The notes under the pieces: generated by a model
The model's input: the letters and a program-made list of their open reading frames with translations, nothing else
Told to the model about the DNA's origin: nothing
Databases searched by the model: none
Part shown: positions 20,079-32,503 of the stretch, one piece after another
How positions within the stretch are numbered: position 1 is the stretch's first letter
How the letters are laid out: every line of letters begins with the position of its first letter
Program-made: the position numbers and the translations under genes
NCBI GenBank assembly: GCA_010015675.1
Contig: ML976990.1
Location: forward strand, 262,375-326,374
Origin: Byssothecium circinans
Lineage: Eukaryota > Ascomycota > Dothideomycetes > Pleosporales > Massarinaceae
DNA: 64,000 bases
Reading direction: 5' to 3'

Positions 20079-21281
20079 ATGGAGGACTCGAAACAGTACC
20101 AGATTCCGCACACGCCGCGCGTGATATCGCCATCGCCTACACCATCTGAAGCGAGTGGGAAGGATGGTTATTTCGGACCCACGACGCGCTCGGCTGCGCG
20201 CAAGCAGCGGGTGCATTCGCCCCCAGCAATTGATGAGGATTCATCAGGCTCAGATCCAGAGAAGAGGGCGAGGGCTAGGAGTCGGAGTCCTATTTTTGAG
20301 AGCAGGAGGAGGAGAATGAGTGGGTTGACTGCGAAGAGGCAGTTGAACGGCAAGGCTAAGAGTGGCGACTTGAGGCTACCGAATGGAACTGTGAACGGGC
20401 ATCTGTCACCACAGGCCGCGAACAAGAATTACTGGAGGGAGATGAGCAGATCGCCGAGTCCACTCGGGTTGATTCCGATTCACCAGGAATGGAGGTCATT
20501 TGTAAGTCTTCAAAGGATGGCAGATGGCAGACGGGGCTAACATGATGCTCAGATCCACCGACACGAAGTTCCCCGCAAAATCCTCCACGTCTCAATCGGT
20601 TTCCTCACGATTGCCCTCTACTGCACCGGCAAACAGGCTGACCAGATCCACCCCGTTCTCCTCACACTCCTCCTACCTATTGCCGCGACCGACGTCATCC
20701 GGCACAAGTGGTGGCAGGTCAACCGCTTCTACATAAGATGTTTGGGAGCACTCATGCGTGAGTCTGAAGTCGACGGTTGGAATGGCGTCATCTCATACTT
20801 GCTCGGCGCATGGATCGTCCTCCACTTCTTCCCCAAAGACATCGGAGTCATGAGCGTGTTGCTCCTCAGTTGGTGCGACACCGCAGCGTCGACCTTTGGC
20901 CGCCTTTGGGGACACCGAACATGGCGCGTTCGAAATGGCAAGTCGCTCGCTGGATCAATCGCCGCATGCATCACTGGGATAATTACCGCGGCCGCTTTCT
21001 GGGGCTGGTTGGCACCCCTCATGTCGGATTATGACAAGGGTGAGAACGCGTTCGCATACCAGGGCGTTCTCACCCTGCCCCCAAAGGCCCGCGAGGTACT
21101 AGGCTTGTCCCTCACAGAAGCCTCAGTAACAGGGTACTGGGCACTGAGCATCATGTCCCTCGGTGCTGGACTCATAGCCAGCGCCAGTGAAGCCGTTGAC
21201 CTTTTCGGCTGGGATGACAACTTGACTATCCCCGTACTATGTGGCGCCGGCTTGTATGGTTTTTTGAAGCTTTTTGGATAA
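20079..21281 (+). CDS. DGK1: CTP-dependent diacylglycerol kinase
   Basis: Two exons, 20079..20501 and 20553..21281 (51 bp intron, GTAAGT..CAG), 383 residues. It resembles yeast Dgk1, an ER/nuclear-envelope enzyme that uses CTP to phosphorylate diacylglycerol to phosphatidate and so balances the phosphatidate phosphatase. Residues 1-140 are a polar Ser/Arg/Pro-rich tail. The catalytic CTP-transferase domain begins right at the intron (IHRHEVPRKILHVSIGF) and continues with several membrane spans, the segment CDTAASTFGRLWGHRTW, which corresponds to the conserved catalytic loop, and GKSLAGSIAACITGI. Upstream open codons lack an ATG. Confidence 0.9.
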
Positions 21282-22448
21282 TACCCCACTCCTTGTGATG
21301 AATTTGTCACCCCTCTTTTCCTTATTTTCACTTATTGTGTTTGAATCCCATGTGCTCTATCGAAGCCTGCATGTTTACCTTATACACCATTATTCTCCTA
21401 TGTTGATGAGATGGCGTTCTAGCGTGTGTGGATGTAACAGTTGCTGGAGGCATACAGGATCTACTGTACGATGTTTGGATGGGTTATGAGGTGGTTGGTA
21501 TTGATAGGGTGGCATTAGTTAGGCAGACTTCGCTCAACTCTACGCGTGGGGCAGGGTTGGAATAGGACGGGGCAGTTGGTCATGTGTATCTTATATAGAG
21601 ATGTAAGCTAACTAGTGATGCCATGAATGCAGAACAGAATATTATTGACACGCGCTGTCCTCCCCACTCTCGGTCTATATCAAGACAGTAATCTTAGAAG
21701 ACCAATTCAAGTAGATGGGTACTTTTTCTTTACCGCGTATCTATCTCTATGCAAAGATGTGTGAGAGAGATATATGTATATATATTCATATCAAGGTCTT
21801 ACTGCTCCCCTTATGGAGTGGCCCTCGCAGTAGCAAGATCTCGGAAAACAAGCCAACAACTATACACGGCAAAACCCATCCACGGGTGATCCAGTCCCTT
21901 ATACTCCTCTACTTGCTGAGCTTTGGCAGTGACGCGAGTTTTAACAGCTTTATTTCCCGAGTTTATCTGTCTGCGAGAGGGTGCGATGCCGACCTGAGGC
22001 AGACTAGTCTAGAGTAAGTTGTCTCGATTCTACGAGCTACAGCACTGTGTCCCCCCCTGGTCCGGGATGCAAAGACAAAGAGCAGCACAAACGTGACGAT
22101 CAAAACAGTCATTACATTGGCTTTGAGTGTCAAGGCCTATAGCCTAGTCGATTCGAGTATCATACAGTAAGATAAGCAAGAGGGTATATAACTAACAAAA
22201 ACCGTATCGCCAAATCATCACCAGATCCCATTCCGACCTTTTTTCTTTTCAACTCCTTTGAACACCTGCCAAAGAAAAAAAAAAGCCAAGCCCATATACG
22301 CCCTCGATGCATGTTGTTGCTGTGGTGGTGTGTGGTTGTGGGATGTTCGTAGTCCCTTGAGGGGGTCTGAAGGGCTGTACATAGCCAAGCTAAAGGAAAG
22401 CGTTCTCGACACTCCGTAGGTACTCAGACCCCTCCCGTGGTGCGTCGT
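21282..22448. other. intergenic between convergent genes
   Basis: 1.17 kb of AT-rich 3' flank for two convergent genes, with purine and TATA-like tracts at 21770-21790 and a GT-rich patch near 22310-22350. No coding, tRNA or repeat signal found. Confidence 0.6.
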
Positions 22449-24704
22449 TCATGGGTCGCTCAAGGCGTCTCGTGAACTTCTTGCCGTCCTCGCAGGCTTC
22501 GTAGGCGTCTCCTCAGGCGGCGTGGAAGAACGCTCTTCGTTCCCTTCATAACTAGGCCCCCTCGGTATCGGGCTTCGATCACCTCCCCTCGAACCATCTC
22601 CGCTCCGTCTCCTTGCTGCGGGTGGCCGTCTCAATCCAGGTGTATATTCCGGCCTCTCCGGCAAGTCATCCCCAGGTGTCCGAATCATCGGCACTCCCGC
22701 ATAACCACCTGGTGCCACCGTCGTCCCTGAAACTTCCACCGCCCGTACTGCCGCATCTGCACCCATCTCTTGTCCCACTGGCATTCCTGGCAGCTCTGCC
22801 GGGTTGTTCTCGTTCATACCCTGGAGTTCGTAACCCCGGAGTTCGTCCTTATCTTTTGAGTGTATGGATTCGGGTCGAAGAGGCGTACCGTCGCCATGAA
22901 GTTCGGCGGGATCGCGAGGTTTTCTTCGAAGCCATATGAAGATCCCTGTTGCGATCAACGACAGTGCAGCGACTCCAGCAACTGTACCGCCAGCAATCGC
23001 GGCTACGTTCTTCTTGTTCATCTTGTTCTTTGATTCGCCCTTGTCGCTGTTATTGTTCCCATTGGGTCCTGGCAAGTTTGCTGGCGGCTTGGACGTCCAT
23101 GTTTTGGGAACGGTCCAACGCGATTTCCAAAACAGTTGATGGAGTCCTTCACTCGACCAACCTGCTCCCGGCTCGCCAATGGTCGCACTTCCATTTCCCT
23201 TTCCGTTTGTGGCGACCCAAACTGGTTTCGGAACTTCGTATACTGGCAGGTTAGCGTTGAAGACACTACCCCATTCAAGCGATGTCATATCAAAGACAGC
23301 AACGCCTTTCTCTTCCCAGTCGCAGCCTTTAGTCGATGTGAGGTTCCCTCCGACAGTGATCATCTGGCGTTTACCGCCGATGTGACAAGTGTGCTTTATC
23401 CGCGGGTTTTCTCCATTAGGCCACACGATCGTCCAGCGAAAAGATGGCAAAGAGAGAACCACAATATCGTCGTAAACCACGTTCGTAATTGGATTGTAGC
23501 CCCCGTACACGTAGATGTGATGGGATGAGTTGTCTGGCGCTGATATTGACACTGAGCAGTAGTCGATTCGTGCTGGTGGGACATCACCAGTCGTGTTTTG
23601 CTGGTACCAGGTTCCGTTTGACTTCATGTCTTTTAAATACGAGTCGATATCGAAAATATCTACGCTCGAGAAGTCTATCTGCATATATGTTAGCTGGGTG
23701 TAGAACATGTTGGGCTATCCCTACCAGCGCATAATGCTAGGGTTGAAAGATCCACGAGCGTGAACGTCTACTTACAAGCTGCCCTGTTGTGGTTTGTGCT
23801 GTTCCCTCGGTAAGTACTGGTTGGGTTTGCCCACCGAGGGCAACCAAAATCCCGTTGTCGCCCACAGAAGCGATATAATCAAGCGTCCCACCAACTCTTG
23901 GCAGATTCCCTCGCATCTTCGAAGTTGATATGTTTGCTGAGAGAGGGTTCATAATGACGAGGTCAAGTATCAACATGCCGTCTAGCGGCATGTAAACTTC
24001 CTGGGTAGTGTTGACGATTGACTTGGCAGTTTCGGCTGACGTTCCCATGTCGATCTGTCCGTTGAGATAAAACCCCAGTCCAAGATCCGAAGCATCAGCT
24101 CCAGCACCGTGATTCGGCATCCAAGGTTGGCCCACGTTGTATTGGTTCCATTTTGAATTGGACGAGTTGGTGTTGTACGTCCACAGAGGCCAGGCGGCAT
24201 TCTCTGGCCAGGACTTGCCTTCGTAACTCTGATTACCCATATACGTCGTTCCTCCATATCTGTAGATCTCGGTCGTATTGTAGGGCCCATGGTACATGTG
24301 TCCTCGAAACAGATTAGGCACCGCTGCGCTGGTTTTGGGATTGGTGATATTCTTTAGTTCTGTACCGACGTCCAGGAACAGTGGCTCGCCTTTCGACTTC
24401 TTCCAATCCCAGGATTCTGTGAGCGGAACCGTCATCATGTAATTGATGTTTCCAAGAAATTTTGTGCCCGAAACGTTGAACTTTTGGACTCCACTGTCGA
24501 TGTACAGAATATCGTTCTTAACAATGGCTTCAAAGATGTCAGTTGATGTCTAAAGCGATGACCAGTAGTGATCGTACTTTGTGACCACCATCGCATGCAG
24601 AAGTGCTGCACAGGGTCCGGACCGGATGGCGACTGCGCAATAACAAGCGTTACGAGGAGAAGGAGATGCCAGACAAAAGCCATTCTCAAAGTGGATCTCG
24701 CCAT
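22449..24704 (-). CDS. kelch-repeat single-pass membrane protein
   Basis: Three exons, complement(22449..23678, 23776..24527, 24578..24704), 702 residues. The first intron (50 bp, GTACGA..AAG) brings FCMRWWSQ into frame with TIVKNDILYIDSGVQ, the usual start of fungal kelch proteins; the second is 97 bp. Residues 1-23 form a signal peptide. Kelch-type blades follow through about residue 500 (VYGGYN, DDIVVLSLPSFRW, VFDMTSLEW), with several N-glycosylation sequons. One transmembrane span lies near residue 530 (AAIAGGTVAGVAALSLIATG), followed by IWLRRK and a 170-residue cytosolic tail rich in Pro, Arg and Ser. Predicted plasma-membrane or cell-surface protein; ligand unknown. Confidence 0.85.
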
Positions 24705-26690
24705 GTCACCAAAACATGGTACGGAACGACCAGCAGTTCAGTCGGTAGAGATCACAGAGTAGCCCCGCCGAAAATCGAGGGTGTCTGCCATTATAACAAT
24801 CACCAGACCCACACACGTCCCACATGCGCCTAGCCTCATGAGCCCGCTGCTGCTTGTTCAGCTCCTCCTTTCGTAACTGCACTGTCGGGCTGTTGAACCG
24901 GGAAATTCTTCTGCAGACCATAGCTAACCCGAACCGGGCACAGGCGTAGGCGAACGAGCGACTCAGGGTTGCGCCTCTCAGAAGTTCGCATTCGAGCTCC
25001 GTAGCATTGTGCAACGATACCGTACCCCTTCAATCCTTTCATGTTCGTCGGCTCAGCTGCGTAGTTGCCGTAGAAGAGCGGTATGGCGCGAAATGTTCGT
25101 GGCCGGAAAGCGTTACAGCTGTGTTGACCCCTGACTAGCGTGGATTACTGAGCAGCCACCTTACCGGCATCAGGGGACGACGGCAGAAAAGTTTGATGGC
25201 TTCAAGCTCGCTGTGGGACGGATAATATCCGTGTGGGGTCGAACGGCGAAGGACTTTAAGGGTGTGTGGCGTCGAAGATAGGGAATCTTTGAGCACGTAA
25301 TCAGGCAACCGATTAGTCACAGCGACTTCGCAGAGGCTTTGCATCGGACATGGTTCTGATGCAGCCTGCGTGCAGCTGTCACGTCTGCTGTGCATCAATA
25401 GTCCATTTGACCTCTTCCATGGCTTTTCACGTAACATACAAGAGACTAGCACGGCAGTGTCGAATGATAGCACAAGCGGCACGACATGAAGTTTGAGCCC
25501 CATTTTCTAGAAATGGACGGAGACTCCGATGGCTTCGGCTGTCATTTACTGAAACCCTCAGCCTGATACCCCCAGGTTTCTGGTTTAACGAGGTTGAGCC
25601 TGTCGCGTGGCCTACTGAGTAAGCCCATCTTCTCTTTTGGGGAGGCTATGGTTGCTGATGCTCAGCTGCGGTTGCCAACTGTGTTCTAGTCTAGAAGAAC
25701 CATTGAACTCATGGGGCGAAACAAGCTCAGACCAGAATGAGAACGCTGAGGTAAGAGGCTCGGTACGAGATCGGAGAGGGGAGATTATGATTTCAGCCTT
25801 CCTCGTACCGCTTTGAGAGTCCGTGCCATGAGTGTAATAGCGGATTTGGAGAGGTAAGCGTCGGCGCACTTGGACCACTTTTCTCTGAGCAATACGCAAG
25901 GTGGAAACCTGAGAAAGGGATGAGGCGTGGAAGTCTGAGACTTGGTGATGATACTCCCTAGATAGAGACATAAGGCGACAGACGATTCCAATCCTTCCTT
26001 CATGCTATGAGAGGTAGATGCTCTGAGAAGGTGCAGCTGAGCAAGTGCATGTAGCTCCCGCTCATGATAATTATTTAATGGTCTTGCAAAGGATTGGGGA
26101 CATCAGTGAAGGCTACCGTCCATGATGGACATCTGGATGAGGTTGAAAGAAGGTGATGGAGTCCGGGCTCTTACGGTGGTAAAAGGGTTATAGGGCGATG
26201 GGGCGTAATGTTTCCGATCCGGTAGGCTAGCCGGGAACAGATCGACTTGGCGGAAGCCGCCACCAGTCGCACCTCTCACCTCTCTCGAATCGCAGCTACA
26301 CACGACTGCAGATACCCGACATTCAACAGAAGCAATACAACATTGACCCCGCCGCCTTCCTCTTTGACTCCCACTGATCACGCGCTCACCAAAGCAGAAG
26401 CTGCCGCATCCTATTCACCCAAGGTCGTTTAATATCGCTTCACTTCACTTACCCCGCTGCTAGCATTGCCAGCCCCGCGAGCGTCCACGCTCAATCACTT
26501 CGTCTTCCAGAACCATCGAAGAAGCGTTTGCACGCCGTATCCACCACTGTAATAGTACCAAATAGTCCGCCGCAGACCTCATATAAGCCTCCGGGCGCCT
26601 GCATTTCTTCTCCACCAAACTCACACAACCGCGAGCACGCTCAACGCGCCCACAACCCCCAAGCAACGCCTCATCTCCACACTCCCCATA
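24705..26690. other. 2 kb divergent intergenic region
   Basis: Between the kelch gene (-) and the E2 gene (+). Minus-strand frames at 25503-25135 and 25971-25612 (about 120 codons each) are open. The first begins with a hydrophobic stretch and has several Cys, so a small secreted protein cannot be excluded, but nothing is recognisable. The last 350 bp before the E2 gene are C/A-rich leader sequence. Confidence 0.4.
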
Positions 26691-27197
26691 ATGGCCTCAT
26701 CAGGAGCCGGCATGCTTCTCTCGCGCCAACTCAAGCAGATGCAAAACGACAAAGACATCCCCGGCATCTCATGCGGCCTCGTCGACAACAACGTCTTTGA
26801 GTGGGAGGTCATGTTGATGATCAACGACGACACAAAGTTTTACGGGGGCGGCTTCTTTCGCGCACGCCTCTCGTTCCCCCCAGAGTACCCTTTACTGCCG
26901 CCCAAAATGCGCTTCGAGACGCCCATCTTCCACCCGAACATTTACGCAAACGGCGAGGTCTGCATCTCCATTCTGCACCCGCCTGAGGAGGACAAGTATG
27001 GCTACGAAAGCGCCGCCGAGCGATGGTCGCCTGTCCAGACACCCGAGACAATACTGCTGTCCGTCATTTCCATGTTGAGCTCACCGAACGACGAGAGCCC
27101 TGCGAATGTAGAGGCAGCCTCGCTGTGGAGGGACAATCCAACGGAGTTCAAGAAGCGGGTGCGGAAGTGCGTGCGGGATAGCTTGGAGTTCGAGTAG
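26691..27197 (+). CDS. UBC7: ubiquitin-conjugating enzyme E2, UBC7/UBE2G type
   Basis: A 168-residue intronless E2. It carries ubiquitin on Cys91 in NGEVCISILHPPEED; the HPN motif is at 81-83. The 13-residue loop after the active Cys (EEDKYGYESAAERW) defines the Ubc7/Cdc34 class, and the overall length fits Ubc7, the ER-associated degradation E2 that works with Cue1 and Hrd1/Doa10. UBE2G paralogues such as fission yeast Ubc15 are the alternative. The C-terminal helix (EFKKRVRKCVRDSLEF) is typical. Absence of introns in such a gene is a little unusual for this group. Confidence 0.92.
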   Translation: MASSGAGMLLSRQLKQMQNDKDIPGISCGLVDNNVFEWEVMLMINDDTKFYGGGFFRARLSFPPEYPLLPPKMRFETPIFHPNIYANGEVCISILHPPEEDKYGYESAAERWSPVQTPETILLSVISMLSSPNDESPANVEAASLWRDNPTEFKKRVRKCVRDSLEFE

Positions 27198-27458
27198 GTG
27201 GAATGAGGATAGGGAGAGGTGGCTTGGAGTCCTGCATTTTGCAACATATGGGTTTTCTGCATAGTTGGTGGTCTGACTTAGGTTGGGTGGGCGTGCACAT
27301 ATAATCAAAGGTCACAGGGCAAGCATAAGCATCATGAGGTATCTAAACAACAATAATGGATAAGAGACGCAAAACGACTTAAGAATATGACAAGTTTAAT
27401 TTGAATAAAACTCCCCAACACCTCATACATAGCCTTAGACCGTTCATCAACATGAGAT

Positions 27459-29102
27459 TCAAGCCAAGGCACCCATCGGGTCCCATAGGGGGAGGAGCTT
27501 TGGCTTCTGCTCCAGCACCTTGCGAACCGCCGTGCTAACAACAGTAGGATCGACGACAGCTTGATAGACAAATTCGTCCATCCACGCATCGCTCATGACA
27601 AAGTACCCCTTATCGCCCACTCGGTCCGCCCACGAGTTCTCTACCCGCCATCTAACCGGCTTACCATCAACAACATGTACTGCCGTCAAGACCATGGCGT
27701 GCGTCATCAGACTCTCCCCGGTCTGGAGTCTTTCTGCCTTCTTGAGGCCAAGCTTGATGTTGAAACCAAGCTCGTATTCGTACAGGTCGGTATCCATGAT
27801 ACCCTTAGACGAATCGGAGTACTTCCCAACATCTGAGCCGAAGAATACCGGAAATCCCTTCTTGAGCATGTCGATGCAAGCGTTCTTTATAATGGTCATG
27901 TCTACATTTACATAAGTGACTGGCCGCCCCTCCCACACGTTTCCAAGACGCTTCACGCTAAGGAGTCTGTTGTACGGGTTGCGCGGGTCGTTGACGAGGG
28001 AGAATAGGCGGTGGACGTCTGTGCCTCCAAGTGCTCGAACTGTCCTGCTGTCTGAGAGTTCCTTGGCGAAAGCTGTGGGCCGTGTCTTGATGGATTTGAA
28101 GTTGCCGTCCGAGTCGTAGTATTCCCAAGTGAATGGCTCATTGGGCGCAGGAGGTGGTCCAAGCATGAGAGTCAGAATGAGATGGATCTCGCGGAGCATC
28201 TTCTCCTTCTCGGCGGCTACCGTTGACTTGAGCGCTTCTGGTGAGCTGGCGCTTGATGCAAGCGATCTGAGACGGATGGCATCTTCGCGAAGCTTGGTCG
28301 TAATTAGGCGATCCATTGTAGACGAGTTCATGGCGTTGAAGGAATCTGGGTATAGTGTCTGGGGCACTAGACCGTACTTTTGCACAAGGTTCGCAACCAT
28401 GTCCCATTGGCCACCATCTCCGACTGGAGAAGCGAGGAGCGCTTGCATCAGCCGGCTGTCAATGTCTTCGCTCACAGTGTCCAGCACGTTCTCTAGAAAG
28501 TAGTTCGCCTTCTCGATCTTGTCCCAGTAGAACAGGTATGCCTGCGACAACTGGAATGTGGAGAGGCGGTATTTCTTCATTATAGCGATACGGAACACAT
28601 TTGTTGAGGCGAAGAGCCAGCATCGCCCCGATGAAGCTTGATTTGTTATCGGCGAGCCCTCGATAGGGATCTTGATGTTGAAATTCTGTGTATCGGCGAT
28701 TTGAGTTGAGCGGGAGGAGAGTACTGCGTTGGCTGCATTCGAGCTGAGGGCTGCTAAAGCTAGACGGTTCTATACATCATTTAGTATCCACTCTCTATGA
28801 TATACAGAGAGTGTAGCTCACCTTCGGATCCTCCAAGAGCTCCTTCTCCCACTCACTGATAGCCGCAGCTGACAGGTCTTGCTGATACGGTACGGAAGCC
28901 GATGTTCTTGAATCTTTGAAGTCTATCAGGACTACTGGAGTATATTTGCGATGCCTCAAGACATACGGTGATCGTTGTCAACGTAGACATAGCCCTCCTT
29001 CTCATTGAAGGTCTGCCCATTCTTGAGCCTGAGAGCTTGCAGGCGCTCCATTAGCTCTTCCTGGATGGCAGCATCGGATGGCTTCGAGTTGTTGGAGCCC
29101 AT
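27459..29102 (-). CDS. bleomycin hydrolase (cysteine aminopeptidase, C1B)
   Basis: Three exons, complement(27459..28769, 28822..28913, 28967..29102), about 512 residues. A papain-like aminopeptidase that forms a barrel-shaped hexamer and trims peptides; it also inactivates bleomycin and homocysteine thiolactone (yeast Lap3/Blh1). Seen: active-site Cys in NQASSGRCWLFAS (residue 126 in this model), His in LMTHAMVLTAVH and Asn in VENSW. The C-terminus ends ...GALA, matching the self-processing tail that lies in the active site. The start of exon 2 is uncertain (28913 or 28922, both in frame). The start at 29102 gives MGSNNSKPS, a possible N-myristoylation site; upstream codons in frame belong to the leader. 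Confidence 0.9.
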
Positions 29103-29713
29103 GTCTGTGCAGAATGAGTGAAGATCCCGGTGCGGGAGAGCTAGAGTAAGATATAGATGGTCGTATGTTGGGCGGGATGTAGATGAGACAAAGGTGTTCA
29201 TCAAGGTGCATCACTGCTGCCCCTCCCGTGCGTATCGGAACAGCTGAGCCCTGCCCGTATGACAGGGATCAGCCACAGGACCCACAGCCCCTTTCAGCCA
29301 CCCCGCTTGGACGGGGAAGCGCGACCCTGAACAGGCTGAACTGTTGCTGCCGTACGCGTGGTCGGTTGTCCCGTCACCAACCGATAGTAAACATTGAGTA
29401 GTCACTTCAGGTGACCACCTACCATCCGACGTCACTCATCGACCTTGACCTTATCACCATGGTTGCGCTTTCTCTGAAGCCATTTGCGCTCCCTTCCATT
29501 GCCTGCACCGTGCGTGCGCAGTCTTTCCCGACATTCACGGACTGCTGCGCCTGGAACTGTTTGCTTCCCGATGCTCTCTGACCCCTACCAAGGCGTTCAT
29601 ACAAACTAAAACAAATGCTTGGACGCTGTCATCGCTGAAGTACTTAAGCCATCACGCCTTTCATCGAACTTCTGTTAAACCCAGTCCAACTCGTCCTCAT
29701 AACAAAGCTCAAC
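29103..29713. promoter_or_regulatory. divergent promoter region
   Basis: 0.6 kb between the bleomycin hydrolase start and the next plus-strand gene. Contains GC-rich patches and no visible TATA box; nothing else recognised. Confidence 0.35.
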
Positions 29714-30466
29714 ATGACCTATACGACCATGGCAGCACCGACACCGAATTGGAAGAAACGCATCCTTCTTCCGATATGGATCATTCGAATATGTGCTATG
29801 GTGTTCCTCATTGCCGCCTTCAGCTGGGCAGTCTGGGCAGTGCAGAACAGCAATGATCTCGCTGATTTGGAGCTAAACATGGCGTAAGTCAATCAATGTT
29901 ATTAAAGCTTCACACAACTAACGCGCTTAGCGTTGTCGTCGTCTACCTCATCATACTGGTACTTGTGCTTCTCGGCGACGTGGCACAAATGATCCTCTTC
30001 TTCATCCATCGACTGACTCCGCTGCCTTTCCTGGTTATCAACGCGCTGCAGACAGCGTTCTGGACAGGAGACGCAATCATGCAGTTCGTGTATATTGGAC
30101 GAAGTGGAAATGGAGCTGGCATCGGCCTCAATATATTCCTCTTGTAAGTAAACTTCAAAGCTTAGCCCAAGGGATCTCCTAACAAAACCCAGCATCCTCT
30201 ACGTCTCCCTCCTCATCTATGCCATTATCGGCTTTAATCGATCCCGGAAACAGCGCAAGCTCGGTCAGTATGTGCCCGCACATAATCCTACCGGCGATGA
30301 GCTCCCAGATTATAACGGACCGGCCGTCTCTAGCCAGCACACTGCATACCAATCACCAATGCATACCGGAGGCGATCTCGGCGAGCATTCCATCCCTCAC
30401 CCGAACCACGGTGCCGCAAATGACTATTACCCAGACGCGCCTACGAAGCCCGCGGCCATGGCGTGA
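29714..30466 (+). CDS. small four-span membrane protein, unknown function
   Basis: Three exons, 29714..29883, 29931..30143 and 30193..30466 (introns 47 and 49 bp, GTAAGT donors, TAG and CAG acceptors), 218 residues. Four hydrophobic segments are clear: IRICAMVFLIAAFSWAVWAV, VVVYLIILVLVLLGDVAQMI, LPFLVINALQTAFW, and ILYVSLLIYAIIG, followed by a basic stop-transfer (NRSRKQRK) and a 75-residue tail rich in His, Pro and Tyr. The layout resembles fungal MARVEL-like proteins, but I see no diagnostic motif. All splice sites keep frame, so I trust the model. Confidence 0.82.
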
Positions 30467-31059
30467 GAGAAGAATATGTCCAGCAATAAAACAGCCGAGC
30501 AGTATGCAATACCGGAATGAAGAGGAAGTGGAGTCAAAGTTCTCATTGCATGAAGTCAAGTCGTGACACGGTGAATAGGTTGGAAAGAGTGGAGTGGCAC
30601 CCATGGTATTGGAACTATAACATCAATGAGGGATTACATGATGAAGAGCTGGGTGCGCGTTTATGAGCATTTGAATAGATACCCACGAGTACGTTAGATT
30701 TCTGCATCTTGATAAATCTAGACCGAGTCGCGCATAGCCTATTGCGTCGGAACGATCGCAGCTTAAGATATTGATATGAAGCATGTACGTGACGAAAGCC
30801 ATGCAATATTAATTCCCGAACCCCCCACACTTGAAAGGTCGCTGCAGACGCTCTCCACCCCATGCCCTACTTTTTAAGTACCCATCTCTTCCCCGCAATT
30901 CGATTTCAGAGCTACGTCACCATCCAATGTACTAGCAGGGGAAAACTTGAACATTGATAACTGCGATTCAAACATACACACCCTATCTTCTTCTTCCTTC
31001 TTTCAAGATACCATATCGTGCGAGCTCACAGATATTCAACCACTCACAACCCTGTCAAC
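30467..31059. other. intergenic
   Basis: 0.6 kb, AT-rich at first, with a C/T-rich leader (30980-31010) before the next gene. Nothing else seen. Confidence 0.6.
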
Positions 31060-32503
31060 ATGTCAAACCAACAAGTCGTCCAAACCCGCGGAATATACCA
31101 CGGCCTCCCCGTCTACCCATCCTCTATCAAAGGCCTCACAGCCATCATCACCGGCGCAAATGGCATATCTGGCAACTACATGCTGCGCGTACTCACGCAG
31201 AACCCCGAGCGCTGGACGAAAACATACTGTCTTTCGCGACGACCACCGGCGATCCCAAACGGCCTGCCTAAAAACGCCGAACATATCCCCCTGGACTTTC
31301 TAAAAGACAAAGAGGAAATCGCGCGCGTACTTAGGGAGAAGGGCGTGCAGGCGGATTATGTGTTTTTCTACAGTTATGTGCAGGCGCAGCCTAAGGAGGG
31401 GAAGGGGTTGTGGAGTGATGCTAAGGAGATGTGTAGAGTGAATGGTAAGCCAATGTATTTTTCTAGAGCTTGTTGAGGAAGGAGGAGGGACGAGTATATT
31501 GGGCTGCTGCTGATGAGTCTATAGTGGCGCTTTTGAAGAACTTCTGTGACGCGCTTCCACTGGCGAATATCAAACCTAAACGCATCATGCTCCAAACAGG
31601 AGCGAAGAACTACGGGTAACTATCTTCCCCCCCCTCCCTTCCTTCTCTCACCATACCATCCAAATCACCCCAACCTAACACCCAAGCAGCATCCATCTCG
31701 GCCCCGCCGTAACCCCACAAGAAGAGCACCACCCCCGCGTAACCCTAGAACCCAACTTCTACTACCCACAAGAAGACTACCTCGACAATTTCTGCACCAA
31801 GCAAGGCATCCAATGGACCCTCGCCATGCCCTCCTACATCCTAGGCGCCGTCCCCGACACAGCCATGAACCTCATCTACCCGCTCGGCATCTACGCGGCC
31901 GTAACAAAGCACCTCGGCCAGCGCCTAGAGTTCCCCTCCGACCTAGAGAGCTAGGAATCCCCGCACGTAAGTAGTTCATCGAAGCTCAACGCGTACTTAG
32001 AAGAATGGGCCGTTTTGACCCCGAGGCCGCGGGCGAGCGGTTTAATACCGTGGATTCGTCGCCGTTTACTTGGGGGGGGCTTTTGGCCTAAATTCGCGGC
32101 GTGGTATGGGCTTGAGTATACGCGCCCTGTGATGGATGAGAGCGTGTACAAGCACATCATGACGACGCCGTATGATCCGCCGCCTCGTGGGTTCGGGCCC
32201 CCGGCTACATATCGCATGCGGTTCACGCTCGTGGAGTGGGCGAGGAGGGAGGATGTGGGGCGGGCGTGGGACGAGATATTGGACAAGTATGGGGAGAGGA
32301 TAAAAGGCGCGAAGAGGTTCAAGGATATGGACGTGGAGAGGATCTTTGCGTTTGCGGATGGGAGTTTAGCGGGGGGGACGCTAGATATGAGTATGAACAA
32401 GGTGAGGAAGATGGGGTGGCATGGTTTTGTGGATTCGAATGAGTGTATTAGAGAGGTGTTGGGGGAGTTTTCGGAGCTGCGAATGCTGCCGCCTATTGAG
32501 TGA
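31060..32503 (+). pseudogene. PRISE-like short-chain dehydrogenase/reductase, interrupted
   Basis: Exons 31060..31444, 31525..31615 and 31690..32503 encode a protein like plant progesterone 5-beta-reductase and fungal NAD(P)-dependent relatives. Seen: dinucleotide motif TGANGISGNYML near residue 30, the family's LQTGAKNYG and a catalytic-type segment EDYLDNFC. Three faults lie in exon 3. A TAG at 31952-31954 sits where the family has Trp (SDLES-W-E). One base is missing in the C run at 32019-32022, and one extra base lies in the G8 run at 32072-32079. The two frame changes cancel; the alternative frame between them spells GERFNTVDSSPFTWG, the expected family sequence. After 32080 the frame is normal to the end. 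Either a recent pseudogene or homopolymer errors in the assembly. Confidence 0.8.

Noticed and set aside
25135..25503. Small secreted (effector-like) protein
   Set aside because: Hydrophobic start and a few Cys, but composition and neighbouring open frames are like the rest of the spacer; not enough to call.
31972..32005. GTAAGT..TTAG segment in the reductase that would look like an intron
   Set aside because: Only 34 bp, too short, and it would remove the well-conserved LEEW part; the TAG upstream would remain.
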